Shown: positions 1-12,512 of the stretch, piece by piece | Layout of the letters: every line of letters begins with the position of its first letter | Position numbering within the stretch: the stretch's first letter is position 1 | Notes under the pieces: generated by a model | The model's database searches: none | What the model was told of the DNA's origin: nothing | The model's input: the letters and a program-made list of their open reading frames with translations, nothing else | Position numbers and translations under genes: made by a program | NCBI GenBank assembly: GCA_002110485.1 | Contig: MOWL01000067.1 | Span: 2,356,001-2,420,000 of the forward strand | Reading direction: 5' to 3' | DNA: 64,000 nucleotides | DNA from: Emergomyces orientalis | Taxonomy: Eukaryota > Ascomycota > Eurotiomycetes > Onygenales > Ajellomycetaceae

Positions 1-2999
1 GAGAATTTACGAATCAGGCTCTGGAAGGTGAGAATTTGCCCTTCAGTGAGGATGACGTTGCAGGCGGTAAAAGTTGAGCGCCTTCGGGGCTTGCAATATA
101 AATTACCAGACATCTAAGTTAAAAGTCAGTTCGATACGCGAAAATCATGATTGAATATGACGTAGGATGATCTGATGTTTACCTTGACCGCTCGACAACC
201 TGAAATCCCACATATATTGAACAGCTCTGGGGATGTCTGTGCTTTAGATACCTCCCAGGATTGTGCAAATTGTCCGAACATGAATTCTTGGTCCTCAGTT
301 ATATTTAGTTGTTCAAGGTTATGTCGGCGAACGGATTTCATAATGGCTACGTCTTCTCGTGTTCTCGCAGTCCAGTATCGAACAAGGTTCGAAAGCCGCT
401 GAATCCACTCATCCCTTGTTTGCATATTATAGGCTCGAAATTTCACAACAAGCCCATCACTCATCACAAGCTCAAATGATCTGTTAGTTTGGGATTGAAG
501 ATCGTCCTGTTCTGGTCCATTTCGTGGGGTACACTCTCGCGTTTCATCATGGAAATCAACATCGCCCCCGTTTACATGCGATTCTTCGGGAAAATAATGT
601 TGATTCGCAACTCGGACTTCCAACACTTGGCATAGATTAAAATAGCCTTCGGCTCTTTCGAGATTTTCTAGATTCCTTCTGCTTTCGCGATACGCTTCAG
701 CATCATGTTGTTCTCGACGGCGCCGGTCTGTTCTCGAAAGCCATGAGATTTCCCCATTCTGTAGGGGATAGGGATCAATGGAATAGATGATGGGGGCGTC
801 CTTGGAAAGTTGAGACGCACTTGGAATATTAGACCCAACAATATTTGGTAACCTTGGCGGAGGCGGTGGGGTGGCCCTCCCTGGTCGACAGAAACAGAGA
901 TACTGGTTCTGAACGTTGAAGTATAGGCGCCGAGAGTACGCTTTTCCTAGCCTTTGGCGCTTGCCTTTCTGGGAAGTAAGTAATATCAGGAATCCTTCGA
1001 TTGGTGGTGGTTCTTTTGTCACTTCTTCTCCTCCTTCTATTGGGTGCTTTAAACTCGTCGGGTAATGCCGTTTTGGTCGTAACTCCAGCTCATGGGAGGT
1101 CCTCATCGCTATTGTTCCATACATTCGTTCCTCGTTGGCTCCATGAACCCACTCCAGCCTATCGTACCTTCTCCAGGCCAAACCCATTTTCTCAGAACCC
1201 GGCCATACTTCAAAAATAGAAGCCCACTCTGGGCATTCTGACAACGTATCCATACAGGTTTTAACTATGCCAGCTGCAACCGCCCGTTCTTCTGCCATGG
1301 TCCTGAGGAGCCTCGAACACCCTTCATCATCGTCTGGATCAGTTTGAATCCGATCAATCTGTAAATGAGAAAAAGGGTGCTTGAGGAGCACGGAAATATC
1401 AAGATCAGGGACGTGAACTACAAGGTTCGTGGGACGTTGCCATCCAAGTGTCGTACGAAGAAACGTGTACCATTCCATCGAATGCGCCGCTGATTTCGCT
1501 CGCATGATAAACAACATGGTTCCCTCATGATTAGGGTGCCAAAGCACGATCGTTTTATCGAGAGAGGAAAACAGGTTAACCTTCGTAAACCCCAATGTGA
1601 GAGGAATCTCGCGGGATGAACTTCTTTTCACCTGTGAAACTTGTACTTGGGGAATTACTCTGGTTTTGTAGAGCTGTAGCGTAATAGGGGTATTCTCATC
1701 AGCTCCCTTACGGCACACAACAAGATATTCCCTCCACTTTTCGTAAATTCGGGTTTCTATTTTAATACTGTTGTTTTCACTAAAATCATTTGGTAGAGAC
1801 CGCATTTTTGTGGTATCAATCCGAACTAGCATCCGTTCTGCTCTAATGATTTCACCATCGCGGCCGGGTAGTAACCTTGGGCGTCGAGTACTTGCTCTCT
1901 CGCGGGTGCGTGGTTTCTGTGATTCTACGCGTCGTTGTGTATCAACAGCAGTTGATCCATCCTGTTGGAATCGAACCATTCCTGAGGCGACATTACTTAG
2001 TATTCCCTGGTCAGTTGGAGGTTGATCCGTGTCTCCCTCTCCAACTGTAGCAGGTACCGCCTGGGATACTTCCGTTTGAAGATGCCTTGATGACTCCTTA
2101 GATATTAATTTTGCTGGAGTGGGCCCTTTGTGTGGTATTAGAGATGCGGTAGATTCGCTCCCATCCGTCCCAGGTGGGCTCTCATAGGTTGATAATGATA
2201 GAAACGGTTCATCTAGTTGAGTTGGCGTTAAATCACCGGCCGGGTTAGACCGACGACGGTCTTCGTTCATATTCGATATTTCCGAATGTCGAATTTGCGT
2301 GCCCACGGACTCATAAAATCCAGACCTGCTCCTTCCTCCCAGCGACTCACTTGGAGTAAAATACTCCTCCATAGTCACATGATCAGTCGAGGACGTTCTC
2401 ATGCCTGAGCGTTGTTGATCCGACGGAATAGCCATATGATCTGAGTCACAATGTTGTTCACATTCAATCTGGTTCTGCTGTTGGTCCGCTTGCGTGGGTT
2501 CTTCTTGGGACGTATCAACCGGCGCTATGGGTGTGGTTTCTACTGGCTCCTCATTTTCATCAACATCCTCTGGTTGCGGGAAACTTGGCCTATAAGTTTC
2601 CTCATTTGGAACATCAATAAAACCCGCCAATTGGCACTGGTTTATGTGGTTGAATGAGGTGTCCCCAGAGAAGGTAGCAGGCCGGGACGAGTAGTTTTCC
2701 AGCCCAAACCACTTTTTATACCATGATTTGCGATGAGATTGTAGCCAGCTTCGAGGTATTGGGCCGATAAATGTCCGTCGACTCGTGATATGAAGATGTT
2801 CTGGAGAGGCATGTCGCTGGAGCCGGGTAACATTGAATTAGCACAGAGTTACTGCCAAACACAACGCGGTCTGGCCAAGAAAAATACCAACCAATTTCTG
2901 AACTGTGTGTGAATCAGGGCTCAAACTAAAATTTCCTTCGTCGATTTCGGTCTCTGGAGGAGCTTGAGGGGGCTGACTGTTTTCCTGAGGATTGCTCAT
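1..2999 (-). CDS. SPO71: Spo71/Mug56-like PH-domain sporulation protein (3' end outside window)
   Basis: Inferred structure: exons 2999-2888, 2800-183 and 113-<1, introns 2801-2887 and 114-182. The ATG at 2999 opens an exon whose GTATTT donor joins an exon reading HITSRRTFIGPIP and SHRKSWYKKWFG, which I recognise as the N-terminal block of fungal Spo71 proteins. A low-complexity stretch follows, then a PH-like region at about residues 390-490, a conserved linker, and a split PH domain at about 650-870. The last exon (MSGNLYCKPRRRSTF...) begins a further PH-like block and runs off the window, so at least 947 residues are visible. In yeasts Spo71 and Mug56 act in meiosis at the prospore (forespore) membrane; a filamentous homologue is probably membrane or septum associated (inference). 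It is divergent from HET-C2. Family assignment rests on remembered consensus; splice sites are predicted. Confidence 0.75.
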
Positions 3000-3459
3000 C
3001 TCGCCATATTGGGGGATTGATTCCTGCCTAGGCGCGGCGCAGTGGTGTTACAGCAGGAGTCAACAGCAGGGAAAAGGGGAACAAAAGATGAAACGCCAAT
3101 AAAGGGGACACTGTAATATGCTACCAGCTTCTTATAGTGATATCCGGCATGGATATAGGGGTGCATTGAGGATGAAGCTGGCGGAGTCAAGCCACAATGG
3201 TCGGCGTTTCCCAGCTTTCTTTCACAACAAATGCAATGACGTCGGCGGCTGCCAAGCAACAGAGCAATGTTTGCATTGTTTGTAGGTTTTGCAGTGTTTG
3301 CGTAGTCCCCAGAAAAGGCGGGGGGACAATTGGCTGTCCCATTGTTCCTGATACATCAACATCTAATACACATTACTCAAATAATAACTGCTGCTGTAGC
3401 CGAGTTCCCCCCTTTTTACATTGACATAGAGTATCCCCATAAAATCCACCTAAACAACC
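3000..3459. other. divergent intergenic region, Spo71-like / HET-C2
   Basis: This 460 bp stretch separates two divergent start codons and must hold both promoters. I saw no convincing gene and no strong TATA box. Confidence 0.6.
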
Positions 3460-4334
3460 ATGGCCAACGCTCAAGTTATTCCCCCGGGGGGCACCTGGTT
3501 CGATACTCTCAAGAGAGGGTTTGCGGACGTCCCAGTTTCCGACGATAACTCCGTCTCAACTACCGAGTTTCTCGAAGCCGCAGAGTCTTTGACGACGCTA
3601 TTTGGTATAACTGCCTTTTGAAATGAGCATGTAGCAGCCTGTCGAAGTTAACACCTGTTGCTACTGCTAGATCTCCTAGGCTCCATCGCTTTTACTCCAG
3701 TTAAAAACGACCTGCTGGGCAATATCAGGGTACCAACCCACTCCCCTCCTTTCTACTGTCTATACTCGTCCTAATTACGGCATCCCTTTTTAGAAAATTA
3801 GAGATAGACAACTTGTTGCACCTGCAGAATCAGAGACTCTCCAAGCCCTCGTTCTTAATGAATTAAAAGCCAAAAAAGTCACCGCCAGCGGTGGCCTGCT
3901 CTGGCTTGTCCGGTATGTTGTATACGTCAATTGAATATAGAATATGGAACTATCCCCATTCCCTCATCCCCCTACCCGAAAATTCTCCGCGTAACTAGTA
4001 ACTAACTGCCCTATGAAAATAATTATAAAGGGGTCTTGACTTCACCGCCAAAGCCCTTCGTCACAATATCTCCTGCCCCAACGACGAATTGTCCGCCTCA
4101 TTTCGTGCTGCTTACGGTGACACCCTGAAACCCCACCACAATTTTCTTGTGAAGCCCATCTTTGTCGCCGCCATGGGAGCAACCCCTTACCGAAAAGATT
4201 TCTATGCGAAACTTGGTGATGATCCTGCCAAATGCCAGGCAGCCCTGGAGCTGTCTACATCTTCCTTGGAGAGAATAGTGTCCATCCTCAAGGAGTTCCA
4301 GGAGACACCAGAGGTGAAGAAAGCGGTGTCGTAG
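3460..4334 (+). CDS. het-c2: HET-C2-type glycolipid transfer protein
   Basis: Inferred exons 3460-3604, 3671-3729, 3794-3912 and 4031-4334 give 208 residues, the usual GLTP length. GLTP proteins move glycosphingolipids between membranes in the cytosol; in Podospora the homologue HET-C2 is a heterokaryon-incompatibility determinant. The ligand-site residues are present: D62, N66 and K69 in the VKNDLLGNIRK segment, W105 in LLWLVRG, and H144 in KPHHNF. All three junctions restore the reading frame (F|D, R|K and a split R codon). No truncation or frameshift is visible. It is divergent from the Spo71-like gene and convergent with Spf1. Lipid transfer is secure from the family; a role in non-self recognition here would be inference. 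Confidence 0.93.
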
Positions 4335-5090
4335 TAACGTGGAATAGATTCCAACCCTCTCCTTTGTCATCTTTTTTTCTTTGTTTTATTTTTATTTTTA
4401 GTTTGTCCGTTTACAATTCCCATGAGATATGAGGAATGAATGTAGTTCGAAAACGGATCAAACCGAATCCGGCTTTCCACAATAAATATTCGATCACGTA
4501 TGATATCACCAGGTTTCGTCCTAATTTTGAAACAAGGACTGCACAGGCTACCCTTTAAGTTACAATCAGAACGCCATCCAACCCGCGTTGACGGTGATAA
4601 ATAACCCCAGTAGTGACATTCTGCCAAGGGATCATTTTATGAAAGAACCCCTTCCCACCTGAAGACCCGAAGGGCTATGTAATTGTGTCGATATATACGA
4701 GTTAAACTCCGTTAAAGAAAATGGGGAAAATAAAATCAATAACTGACCTAACTATAAGAATGTCATGATAACGCATAACTTGCCCTCTTAGGTTTTTCAG
4801 GTAGAATATGCACATTATGTACGCCCATTGTCCATCTCTAAAAAAAGTAGGCAGTAAAAAATAAAAAATAAAAAATAGAAAGTCAAAAAAAGGATCTATT
4901 AGAAAAGGAGGCATTGTACAAATATTTTCTGCCAATATACTCACATCAGACGCATCAGTTTATGTATGGAATGCCAAGATTAAAGAAGTAAGAACGAAGT
5001 AGAAATTAACACACTGAGGAAACAAAATAGAACAATGTCACCAATCCCATCACCCAAATATCTATCACATACAACACACATCTCTATAAA
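4335..5090. other. convergent 3' region HET-C2 / Spf1
   Basis: This stretch lies between two convergent stop codons. It holds an A-rich run at about 4855-4877 (repeated TAAAAAA) and no gene that I can support; it is probably the two 3' UTRs. Confidence 0.6.
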
Positions 5091-8000
5091 TCAAACCTTC
5101 CTCTTCAACTCTTTCTCGGTCTCCCCCTCCTCAGTTTCCTTCCCTTTTCTCTCCTCCTCCCTCGCCAACTGATCCGGCCTCCGCACCGCAATATCCTTAG
5201 GTTTGTAATCGCTAAAATTCCTCTTAAGGATATTCTCTATGAGCCAGCAGCCAACATAATCCACCAACATCAGCAATGTCAGTGTGACTTTGAACTCGGT
5301 ACTAAATGGAACAAGGCGGAGTTTCTCGTTGAGTTCCGGGATGAACTCCGTCGCGCAGGAGAAGGCAACGCCGGATGTGAGGATGAGTCCCCAGTACATG
5401 CCGCGGTTTTCGCGGATGGATTCGCGGAATGGGCGGCCTTGGTAGTTAATGGAGAACGTGGAGATTTGCTGGATTAGTTGGAGGAGGTAGATGGCGCTGT
5501 TGAGGAGAGAGGGTTCAAATTCGCCTTCTAGGTCGATTACTTCTTTTTTACTGTAGGATGTAAAGGAAAAATGGGGGAAAATATCAGTTGGATCTGTGGG
5601 GTTTGTTCTGTATTGGATTAGGTTAAAGAGAGAAGACTCACGGTTCTATGGTATAAACATAGTTGGACAGGTATATCAAGGTTGCGACGTGGATGGCGAA
5701 TTGGCCGAGCACCGATCCCATGATGTACACGTTGAAAATATTCGGTTGTGGACGCTCTTTAGAAAGGCCTTCGACAGACTAATGGAAGGGCGTTTTATGT
5801 GAGCTTTCCTGTTCACGCAGAAACTATTAGAGTATTGGGTTGGGGGGAGTACGTACCTTCGCACGCGAAATTGACAAAAAGCATACACTCATGAGTATGC
5901 CGCTGATAGTCGCCTGACCATCCCCAAATCTTATGCCATCGAGATATATGACGCTCAAACTATACGCGCTAATTAAACAATTAAGTGCTAGGATCTTGTA
6001 CATCTGGATAGTTGCTACCAGCGTGCATCGACCTTGGCGGATAATATTTGGGATTGCGATCACGTTTGCAAGCTTGCTAGTGAAAGGTGCAGCAACCGAT
6101 GCATCGCCTAGCTTGATGGTGGGCGGTTCGCTCTCATCCAATTCTTGCTCCATCATTGTGGCCGTCAGCTTATCTGCAAGTCCGGCTGCCGCGGCCGACG
6201 CTTGGTGTTGCTGCCGTTGTTGGGGAGTGAGGTTCGTGTTCGATTGTTGTATCGCCTGTGCACCTGGAGAGGTGATGGTTGGGATCCCATTTGCTTGAGT
6301 CGCGGCGGGAACTGTGATTCCCTTCCTTTGTGCCTCACGAATCAACGCTGTTTCGTAATGTGGATTGTTTGGCCCGGCAGGATATAGGTGCGCAATGTTC
6401 GCGGGAACTGGGGGCGCTGGTTGGTTAAATTTTTGCATCAATGAAACTTGCTTCTCATAGATCTCTTTCATCTTATTGTTCCTCCAGTGCTCTGCGATTT
6501 TATTGAGGTCATCCTGAGATCCGTTTAACAGGGCGACACCAACATGAGCTTGTTTTAGTGCACCAACATCATTAGTGCCGTCGCCGCACATAAGAGTCGT
6601 ATATCCAGCGTCCTTCATACCCAGCAAAATATCTTCCTTCTGTTTCGGGGAGACGCGAGCATATACCCAGGTATGTCGGAGAAGATCGGGAAGAGCCTTT
6701 TGGTTCTTGAACTTCGCCAATGCATAGCCTGTCACGCAAAGATCCTTGGTTTTCAGAAGTTCAGGGTCCAGGGGTTGGCTAGGGTCAACATCAACACTAA
6801 AGGTATCGTCGATAGTCCGCCACACCAGTTTTGTTCCAGAATTGTCATTCTCTGGAGCATCAAGGATTAGGACTTCTCTGTCAACAATTTCTACCTGTCG
6901 AGCGACATGAGCTGCAGTGAGAGGGTTATCGCCAGTAATCATGACCACACGGTGGCTGCTCTCATTGAGCATCCGAAGTGCCTTTACAGCATCATCTTTC
7001 AAGGGGCATTGCAAAACGAGAAACCCGGCAAAGTGTAGGTCCGATTCCACATCCTCTCTTTTCAGATTATTAATTCGTCCTTGGCCAAGTTCTGACTCGG
7101 TCGAGAGGTACTTGTAGCCAAGAGCGAGTACTCGAGCACCATTACGAGTAAAGTACTTGAACGTCTCTTCATAGTGGGGAGGGGTGGAAACAAGCATGGT
7201 TCTGATGGTTTCAGGGGCGCCTTTGACACCAACAAATGTCCCTTTCAGTCTTTTTGACGTCTGTCGATCAGTGCTTACAACGGTTGCAACAGCACTTTGG
7301 CGCTTTAGCGCAGAGGAAAATTGGAATCGTCGTTTGATTTGAACGGAATCGAGAGTCCGGCCTGGCTGTCGTGACGGCCCAGTGGTTTTGCTTGTCAAAA
7401 TATCATTACGTCCCAGGGCCCATCCGAGAGAGGTCAATGTTGCTTTTTCCATCGGATCACCAACAATCTCACCTTCATCCAATTTCACTAGGGCGTGCGC
7501 TGTGGCGAGAACAAGGGTTGTCTCATTTGCAACTTTTTCGACGGGAGTAATATTAGTATGAGCTCCATGTTTGTCGGTCTTTGCGCCCACGTGGCCCAAG
7601 TTAAGGCCAGCAATTCCATCCACCAAGAGATCTTCGCCCGTTAGGGTTCCGGTTTTATCGAAGCACGCGATATCAACTCTTCCGGCGTATGGGATTCGGA
7701 AAGGTTCAGTACAGAAAATCGCAAATTTGCTAAGGGCAGCCAAGCTGGTGTTAACCGCCAAGCTCAACTCCATCGGAAGTTCAGGAGGAACGACACTGGT
7801 GATGATCAAGACGCAGTCCAATAGTAACTTGGATCGTTTTCGGTCCCTTGCTACACCTTCCTGCCAGACATACCAGGAGGCAGCAATGGCAAACATTAAG
7901 AGGAACAAAATAAACAACAAGGCTTCAACATTGTTCGCAGAAACACGTTCGGTAGAGTATATCATGGTGCGGACTAAGCTGCCCTGGCTGGTTTCAAATC

Positions 8001-9205
8001 CGGTTTTCACAACGACGCCCAGGCCGCCATTGTCAGGAGGAGTCGGAATACCGTTAGGAAGCGAATCCGCGGAGTTGGGATGTGTGATTTGCAGAACCTT
8101 TGTCCCGCCATACAAGAACGAGTTTTTGTCCAAGCCCTCGGAATCAATTTGATCGTCACCCGGTCGAAGCTGGATGGAGTCTTTGAGGAGAGGGGTACTT
8201 TCGCCAGAAAGCATAGCCTCATTAACGATCACACTGCCCTCAATCATGAGAATATCGCATGCCACGCCGCTGTCTTCCTTTGTCCGATTAACAGACAGAA
8301 CGTCTCCAGGAAGTAATTTATCGCTCGTGATCTCGGTCCAGGCCTTCTTTCGGTAAACCCAAACATCGTACGGTTTTATGCTCATCCCTCGGAATTCATT
8401 AAGTGTCCTTTGTCGTTGCCATACAACGGTGCTTTCAAAAGTGACCAACATAAAGAGGGTGAATAGTGAATAATACCAATATTCATCCAACATCCAGAGA
8501 CCGACACAGAAGATTTGAAAAACGAAGAAGGGCGCGACGGCATGCTCCTTAAATAATTCAGTGAATGTAGGGACAGGAATGTCGAACGTATTGTCCCCAT
8601 AGTGGTTTTGAATTTCATCAATTTCCTTATCCGACTTCAGCCCTTGGCTGTGTTGAAAAGTCTTGAGGAGGGGTCTCGGTTCTGCGTCAATCGCGTACGA
8701 GAGTGGTGCAAAAGATTTTCTATCCGGATAATAGAGGAATCGGCGCTTCTGGAACAGAAAAGAGATATCATCTTTCCCGCCATATTTTTCTCGAACCAAT
8801 GGGCAAATTTCCGCGGATCCGGCGTTGACCACTGGCGAAACCTTGATAAGTTTTGCTGAATGTATCGATTTCGCCGAGCTAGTCGTGAACAAAGCGTCGA
8901 CATTAACATTCCATTTCGTAGATAGCCATACTAGTGCCTGTAGGGTGAATATTCCTCCTGCCCAGAGGAAAGTCCACTCTGATCCCTGGATATAGGTATC
9001 ATATCGTTCGGGAGAGAGGTACACGGCAAAGAAGGCAGGCCATATGATCAGAAATGGCCACACATAGGCATGGAGCTGAAGCGGAAGGGGATTATGCAAC
9101 GATGCGGATTGTATCTGAGAGTTATCGACAAGGCGCGGCCTTTTGTGTCAATGTTAGATTGGTTCTATTATGTAGGCTTATTTTAATGACCACGGGCACT
9201 TACAT
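5091..9205 (-). CDS. spf1: P5A-type cation-transporting ATPase Spf1
   Basis: Inferred exons (transcript order) 9205-9204, 9139-5857, 5778-5642 and 5550-5091 encode 1293 residues, typical of Spf1/ATP13A1. P5A ATPases sit in the ER membrane and dislocate mistargeted transmembrane helices; loss disturbs ER and calcium homeostasis. Visible motifs: LSGES at about 311-315 (actuator), the P5A-specific PPELPMELSLAVN at about 452-464 in M4, the phosphorylation motif DKTGTLTG at about 495, and MCGDGTNDVGALK in the hinge. The C-terminal transmembrane segments are spread over the last three exons and the protein ends in a charged K/E-rich tail. The start codon appears split by a 64 bp intron (AT before 9203, G at 9139), after which the protein reads MPRLVDNSQIQSA, in line with the family N-terminus. 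Confidence 0.96.
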
Positions 9206-9786
9206 GTTGCCGGATGGCTGTGGAGGCGCGCAATTAGGAACGTGGACCTGATGTACGGAAACTAATTCCCATGAGGAGAGTATATCTCAAGGTCACAGCT
9301 ACACCAAGAGCAAAGTCCAGAGTTCTAAAATAAAAGTAGATATGTTCTCGCAGCTGTTGATTGAAGCTGTATCTGAGTCTGGCTTCTATCTCGAACTTTG
9401 TTGGAAATTCATTTTCTGGCAGGTGGTCTTTCTGGGGCTTATGTAAGCGAATCTGGGTTCTGCGCGGCCGGAATAAAGTATTTCAATCTCCGGCACAGTA
9501 TGCGCTTGGGCCAAGTTTCTTATCTTATCGGAACCCAAAACCAAGGATAATTTCTATCCCACGGTCGAAGGAGAGTTAACAGGCGCTCACTGGGTCTACA
9601 AATGTAAATTTCTGGCATTATATATCAAACATTGGGCAATTCAGGATGGATTGGGATTTTTCGACAATAGCCGGTGTGATCATGCCAAACCTGAGTCAAA
9701 ACCACTCCGAGAAGAAAAAAGGAGAAAAAAAAATACACTCTTGGTTTTTAAGCAGAGCTTCGGCAAAGGCCTCGCATATCGCTGGT
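9206..9786. other. upstream region of spf1 and 3' flank of the sirtuin gene
   Basis: This holds the 5' leader and promoter of spf1 and the end of the sirtuin transcript. An A-rich run lies at about 9715-9733. No gene seen. Confidence 0.6.
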
Positions 9787-10889
9787 TTACAAGGCTTCCT
9801 CGTTGTTCCCGATCACTCCCTTGAAAATCACCGGCAAAATTTCTTCTGCACCGCCCCTGAACCACCAATTTCCTTCATCCAGGCCTCCGACCTTTTCCGC
9901 AGATTCCTGATCGGGGTTCACGACACATACTTTGGCGCCCTTATTTCTGGCCTGGGTAACCAATGACAAGACCGGATGGACCGTAGCAGCAGTACCGATT
10001 ACAAGCACCAAATCTATCTGATCATTGCTCTCGGCGTCGCTGTCAATTTGCTGTACCCAGTCGTCAACCCTCTTAACTTGGGCAGGAGGCATTGCTTCTC
10101 CAAACCAGGTAACGCCGGGGCGGAGTAAAGAGGAGCACATGGGACAGTGAGGAAGCGATTCATCTGGAACTTGAGGTAAGGGGTGATTTGGATCGGAGAT
10201 GGAATGAGTGCTGGGAAGAGCGAGGGCCGACACTATCGGATCATTATGGTCTACGCGGGTGTATGCGCAGTTCTCTGCGCTGCATTTGATCGTGAAGTAA
10301 TCACCATGCAGGTAGACAGTAGAAGCTTCAGGTTGTCCAGCTCGGGGACAGAGTCCTACATTATTATAATTGTTAATCTCGAGTCCTGAAATTTGTGAAC
10401 CTCGCGCTAACCAGTCGAGAATGGCTCACCGTCAATGTTCTGACACACAGTCAGCATGCCATTTCCCATTTTCCTAGACAACTCGGCAAGGGCGTAATGT
10501 CCCTTGTTGGGCTCTGCCTGCATCGCCCCCTTCCGCCTATCGCTATAAAACCACCACATCAAACTTGGGTCCTCGCGAAATGAGCCATAAGTGCCTAATC
10601 GCCGCACATTGTGAGTTCTCCAAAATTGGCCTTCATCTACAAAGGTTCCAATCCCGGAAGCAGCAGACAACCCCGCCCCAAGAAGCGTTAGGATGCGTTT
10701 GGATGACTTCAAATGTGTCTTGAATGAGTCGCATGAGGCACTGTCCATTACGAAAGGAACAGCTGGCGCGGTTTGGGCGCGTAATTTCGTTCTCTGACGC
10801 GCAACATAGGCAGCTTCAATTTGGTTCGCCAAGGATCGGTCGATTCCTTGTGGTGCAGCTGCGACAGAACGGCTCGCTGGGTTGGACAT
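9787..10889 (-). CDS. Sir2-family NAD-dependent deacylase, SIRT5-like (class III)
   Basis: Inferred exons 10889-10430 and 10355-9787 give 342 residues. Sirtuins remove acyl groups from lysine using NAD. The Rossmann motif GAGLSAASG is at 71-79, QNIDG at about 150-154 and the catalytic histidine at H170 (YLHGDYF). Zinc cysteines are C178, C183, C224 and C227. Y115 and R118 (FYSDRR) match the Y-x-x-R pair that gives SIRT5-type enzymes a preference for negatively charged acyl groups, so malonyl or succinyl substrates are plausible (inference). Odd feature: where family members usually read G-[IV]-P-T-F-R, this protein reads GIGTFVDEGQFW, so the conserved Pro and NAD-site Arg are absent. The frame is otherwise intact, so activity may be altered or lost. 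Compartment is not evident from the sequence. Confidence 0.9.
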
Positions 10890-11409
10890 TTTTGCAACGA
10901 CAAATAGCGATTAGCACGATGGTTGTTATCCGTACTTCTAAGGTTGCTAAAGTGAGTTTGTCTTGTCGTTTGTTTGTGTTTACAGAACGAAGGGACGTGT
11001 GGCCACCGAATGTTTGTTACGGTCGTTTTGCCCGTTCCACTGACGAGTACCTTCAGGTTTTTCGGCGTATCCCAGAATCAACCTTGCTTGTAGTCAAAGG
11101 TTATTATTTGTGTCTCATTTAAATCAACATGTACTATGTAGTAGGGGAGATATCACCAAGAGAGCATCCTAGTGTTGGAAGCTTGGTGTGGGTTCGGATA
11201 AACAAACAATTGACTAACAGAGGCTGGGGCTAAGACATGGGGAGCGATAGCCATTGGGTAGACGCCCCTAGATATTTTTACCGATTCATCCCTAAGTATT
11301 TGACGAGGCAACAACTTTTCCTGGAGTGGCCGAACTCCGGAAATTAACCAGAGTGAGAAATCCTTGATCTTTTACCCCGCAAGTGAAACTTTGGGAGCTC
11401 TCAGCGGCG
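10890..11409. other. divergent intergenic region, sirtuin / F-box-ankyrin relic
   Basis: About 520 bp between two divergent starts. An open frame over 10724-11122 on the plus strand mostly mirrors the sirtuin exon and has no recognisable content. Confidence 0.5.
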
Positions 11410-12512
11410 ATGTCAGGCACGCCATATCTTCCAGACGAAATATGGCGGTTAGTTCTTAAGAAGGCCCTGGACAGTATCCGATTTGAGGGGATGGACGCAC
11501 ATAAAGTCCGTGAGTTCGAGCATGATGAAGAACTCCAGATGCTTAGGGCTTTGTTGGGGTTAAGAAATGTCTGTAGTGAGTAGTTAATAAAGGACTGCCC
11601 ATGCGGCATTGTAAAAGCAGTTATGCGATCTCAATGGATTTTCAGCTAACCGTTTCTTGCAGGGAGGTTCGACGCCCATATTCTGAGCGTGTTTGTTGAA
11701 CGCGTGATATTAGATACGTCGCCGGGTCTCTTTTGCTTCTTACAGCTGTATCTAGCATTTATGGTTCGGGTGACACTGGAACTATGTTTTCAGAACCGCT
11801 TTCGGGGATCTTGCGGGCTCGTTGATGCTATACGCTCGACATCGGACTACATGGTTGCAAATCTGCCCCATGATAATCAGCAGAACCAAGATGCACTACA
11901 GGAGAGTTATATCAAGTCTCTCTGTGGGGCGGCTCTAATACATCTTACAGATTCGAGGATGTCCACGAAGTTACGGTTGAGGAACCAGGTCCATTTCCAC
12001 AAAAAAGTTTTCTAAACCGTGCTCTAGCAGCAGGAACGCATGAGAATGATGTCGGCCTTATTAAATCACTTCTGGAAAAAGGAGCCAACATGAACCATGA
12101 AGATCCATATTTGGGGAATGCTTTATACACAGCTGTTTTCCTGGGGAACACGGAAGCGATAGCCCTCCTCCTAGCCAATCAAGCGTCCTTGACGTACTGC
12201 GATATGTCAGGGAAGACAGTGCTGCATATCGCCGCCATAAAAGGGTTCGACGACTGTGTGTAGCTAATACTCAAACGCGCACGCTCACCCGCCATTGTTG
12301 ATCATATTGACCATGCGCGGCGTACACCGCTATCGTGGGCAGCGGAGCGGGGCCATGTGAAGGTCGTTAAACTTCTATTACAATTGGGCAACGCAGATCC
12401 TCATATACGAGATTCTAGGAGTGCCACACCGTTGCAATTTGCTGTTACCAAAAGCCATTACGATGTGATGCAGCTTCTTGCCGAACGGATGTGGGGCGAC
12501 CCTCCCAAATGA
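11410..12512 (+). pseudogene. broken F-box/ankyrin-repeat protein gene
   Basis: The ATG at 11410 starts MSGTPYLPDEIWRLV, an F-box-like beginning. A probable intron (about 11572-11662, acceptor TTGCAG) leads into WRFDAHILSVFVERV. From about 11952 the frame changes and ankyrin repeats follow (LLEKGANMN, GNTEAIALLLANQ, GKTVLHIAAIKG, RRTPLSWAAERGHVKVVKLL, ATPLQFAVTKSHYDVMQLL). Two lesions are visible: a frame change near 11900-11950, removable only by an implausibly short 35 bp intron with a GTCTCT donor, and an in-frame TAG at 12261-12263 in the middle of an otherwise continuous repeat. Such genes belong to large, fast-turning fungal families. I read this as a recent pseudogene; an allele-specific nonsense change or sequencing error is the alternative. 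Confidence 0.65.

Noticed and set aside
2642..2833. 63-codon minus-strand frame reading SRVDGHLSAQYLEAGYN
   Set aside because: It looked like an exon, but another frame of the same strand reads SRRTFIGPIP and WYKKWFGLENY, which match the Spo71 family and join the main exon without a break.
7571..8152. 193-codon plus-strand frame
   Set aside because: It lies wholly antisense to the conserved core of spf1 and has no family features; a mirror of codon bias.
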